The translations under genes were made by a program, and so were the position numbers. From an uncultured Rhodospirillaceae bacterium (GTDB lineage: Bacteria > Pseudomonadota > Alphaproteobacteria > Rhodospirillales > Casp-alpha2): a stretch of DNA of 7,843 nt. The notes below the pieces were generated by a model that was not told the DNA's origin, ran no database searches, and was given only the letters and a program-made list of their open reading frames with translations. This document shows positions 6,518-7,843 of the stretch, piece by piece; position 1 is the stretch's first letter, and each line of letters begins with the position of its first letter. Where the stretch lies: assembly GCA_913048145.1 (NCBI GenBank), contig CAJWVP010000132.1:1-7843 (forward strand), read 5' to 3'.

Positions 6518-6964
6518 ATGCACAGGAAAATCATACCGGACATCGTCCAACGCCTGAATATCGCCTCGGTGAAGGTCGACGACACGATTTATAAATGCGC
6601 CCAAATTATGGCGGACGCCCATATCGCGGCACTGATCGTGGTAGATGACGATGGGATATTGATTGGCATCATCACGGAACGTGACTTGACCCAAAAGGTC
6701 CTGGCCGCCGGCCTAGATGGAAAGGCAACGAAAGTCGGCGATGTGATGACTGCAAACCCAGATATATTGGGCCCCGAAGATTCCGCCATGGATGCATTGG
6801 AACTCATGCAGAACCGCGGTTATCGGCACTTGCCCGTCGTTGAAAATGGAAAGTGCGTCAGCATCGTCTCAAGCCGCGACCTTTACGCCTCGATCAAGGA
6901 GGCCCTGGAGCAAGATATCAGGGAAACGAAAGCCTTCGTATTTGGTGATCGCTATGGCGCCTGA
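6518..6964 (+). CDS. Stand-alone CBS-pair (Bateman) protein
   Basis: This 148-residue soluble protein is almost entirely two CBS domains, which usually bind adenosyl ligands such as AMP, ATP, SAM or NAD(H) and regulate a partner. CBS1 spans about residues 10-65, ending GIITERDLTQKV (50-61). CBS2 spans about 72-128, beginning KVGDVMTANPDILGPED and ending SIVSSRDLYASI (115-126). The TERD and SSRD motifs carry the Thr/Ser and Asp expected for ribose contact. The tail ETKAFVFGDRYG is a recurrent ending in alphaproteobacterial proteins of this type, from memory. The ATG at 6518 is supported by a strong GGAGGG (6503-6508) 9 bases upstream. It lies 90 bases after the CorB-like gene, so may be read with it or separately. 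Its 3' end overlaps the convergent thioesterase gene by 13 bases. The regulated partner is unknown. Confidence 0.92.
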   Translation: MHRKIIPDIVQRLNIASVKVDDTIYKCAQIMADAHIAALIVVDDDGILIGIITERDLTQKVLAAGLDGKATKVGDVMTANPDILGPEDSAMDALELMQNRGYRHLPVVENGKCVSIVSSRDLYASIKEALEQDIRETKAFVFGDRYGA

Positions 6965-7377
6965 ACGATATTTTCTAAATTGCGATGGGTAATATAAACC
7001 GTGCCAGTGAATGTTGCGACAACATCCACATCCCGGTAGAGGTTCACGCGATAGATCGCGGTGTGCCGCGATCGGGAAACTTCGTGTGCCTCAGCACGAA
7101 TACGATCGCCGACCTTACAGCCGCGAATGTATGCCATGTGAGTATCGATTCCGACGGATACAGTCCCCGCGCAGTTCGCCGTTAAACCGAACGCCGTATC
7201 GGCCAGGGAAAACAAGCATCCGCCATGGGCTGCCTTAAGAAAACTGCGTTGATTCGCGGTAATCGTCATCTCCAGAACAGATGACGTCTCATCAATGCAA
7301 ATCAGCTCGATCCCTTGAGATTGGACGTAGGGATCATCTTCCAGAAGTGCCTGCGCCCTCGCACGCAATGCGCTCAT
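6952..7377 (-). CDS. paaI: PaaI-like hotdog-fold acyl-CoA thioesterase
   Basis: This 141-residue cytoplasmic protein is a single hotdog domain of the PaaI type, which hydrolyses (hydroxy)phenylacetyl-CoA and other aryl- or acyl-CoA thioesters and often clears dead-end CoA esters. The signature AHGGCLFSLADTAFGLTAN lies at residues 50-68, with H51-G-G and the catalytic-type Asp at D60, close to E. coli PaaI in both motif and length (140). The N-terminal half, with GIELICIDETSSVLEMTITAN (about 22-42), also follows the PaaI pattern. The ATG at 7377 overlaps the upstream mutase stop as ATGA and lacks a clear ribosome site, so translation is probably coupled. The other paa genes are not visible here, so the symbol denotes the family and not a proven phenylacetate role. 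The linked mutase suggests an acyl-CoA salvage or proofreading function. The last 13 bases overlap the convergent CBS gene. Confidence 0.88.
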   Translation of the reverse strand: MSALRARAQALLEDDPYVQSQGIELICIDETSSVLEMTITANQRSFLKAAHGGCLFSLADTAFGLTANCAGTVSVGIDTHMAYIRGCKVGDRIRAEAHEVSRSRHTAIYRVNLYRDVDVVATFTGTVYITHRNLENIVQAP

Positions 7378-7843
7378 GCGGTAACCAGTGGGTTGCCAAA
7401 ACCAAGATCCCGGCGCAACCGGCCGCAGACCTCGCCATTGGTGGCACCGACTTCTACAGCGTCGACAATTTTGGCGAAGATGTTGATCTTGTCATCCTCT
7501 GCAGCACGCGTGAGCTCGTCCAGCGACTTGGCAACGGAATCATTTGAACGCTCTTCCTTGAAGCGGCTCAAGATCGCTAAGTGTTCCTCGATCAACGTGC
7601 GGTCGGGCCGTTCCAAAGATGCGACTGGAACCTCCCCCTCTTCTTGGTATCTGTTGATGCCGACCCAAGTTTGTTCGCCACTATCAATCTGATCTTGGAA
7701 TCTGGCAGCCGATTCACCGATCATTTGTTGCACCATGCCTGTACGTGCGGCCTCGAACATACCGCCGGCTTCCGCAATCTTGTCCATGACCACAACGATC
7801 TTCTCTTCCATGGCGTTGGTCAGACTTTCCAAATAGTATGATC
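7374..7843 (-). CDS. Acyl-CoA mutase large subunit (methylmalonyl-CoA mutase family), C-terminal part, cut by window edge
   Basis: The last 155 residues of a gene that enters from the right edge are visible. They begin SYYLESLTNAMEEK, matching the (G)SYYxExLT motif of the methylmalonyl-CoA mutase TIM-barrel domain, followed by EAGGMFEAARTG, IGESAARFQ, QDQIDSGEQTWVGINRYQEE and a C-terminal helical stretch LTRAAEDDKINIFAKIVDAV ending near CGRLRRDLGFGNP. The open frame has no stop up to the edge; the TTG near 7832 is internal, not a start. The protein ends at the TGA (7376-7374) without the B12-binding domain that follows in one-chain mutases, so this is the split type (as in isobutyryl-CoA or 2-hydroxyisobutyryl-CoA mutases), whose small cobalamin subunit should lie elsewhere. 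Reaction type: carbon-skeleton rearrangement of an acyl-CoA. The residues that set substrate choice are upstream of the window, so no specific name is given. Confidence 0.9.
   Translation of the reverse strand, partial: SYYLESLTNAMEEKIVVVMDKIAEAGGMFEAARTGMVQQMIGESAARFQDQIDSGEQTWVGINRYQEEGEVPVASLERPDRTLIEEHLAILSRFKEERSNDSVAKSLDELTRAAEDDKINIFAKIVDAVEVGATNGEVCGRLRRDLGFGNPLVTA

Noticed and set aside
7374..7832. Treating the mutase frame as a complete 152-residue gene starting at TTG 7832
   Set aside because: The frame stays open to the window edge and the residues upstream of the TTG (SYY) are part of a conserved mutase motif, so it is a truncated larger gene.

Overview
The window reads as a chromosomal segment of an alphaproteobacterium, most likely a Rhodospirillales-type lineage. 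This rests on the order xerD / exported hypothetical / aroK / aroB / CNNM-type transporter, on the protein signatures and on a moderately GC-rich composition. It looks like a core region: there are no insertion sequences, tRNA or rRNA genes, CRISPR arrays or phage genes. The placement is inferred from gene order and motifs remembered from these families; no search was run.

Layout. Positions 1-129 (minus) hold the first 43 codons of a Ppx/GppA-type exopolyphosphatase, with a good candidate promoter just upstream. Positions 264-3254 (minus) hold a tightly overlapping three-gene run, transcribed leftward: a 46-residue single-pass membrane protein (3114-3254, easily missed), a 636-residue exported protein of unknown function (1223-3133) and XerD (264-1226). 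The first two overlap by 20 bases in different frames. The second and third share an ATGA stop/start. A short region at about 3255-3457 carries candidate promoters for both directions.

Positions 3458-6964 (plus) hold a second run: aroK, aroB (overlapping by 8 bases), a CNNM/CorB-like membrane protein with a CBS pair, and a small stand-alone CBS-domain protein. AroB makes 3-dehydroquinate and AroK phosphorylates shikimate, steps 2 and 5 of the shikimate pathway. The CorB-like protein and the CBS protein share adenosyl-sensing domains but have no evident link to aromatic synthesis.

Positions 6952-7843 (minus) hold a convergent pair: the C-terminal 155 residues of an adenosylcobalamin-dependent acyl-CoA mutase large subunit, which runs off the right edge, followed through an ATGA overlap by a PaaI-like hotdog thioesterase. 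The mutase ends without a B12-binding domain, so it is the split type with a separate small subunit. Its substrate cannot be read from this window. The thioesterase and CBS genes overlap tail to tail by 13 bases.

The most worthwhile items for follow-up are the unannotated 46-residue membrane protein, the coupled membrane/exported/XerD unit, the face-to-face promoter arrangement between that unit and aroK, and the split mutase-thioesterase pair.
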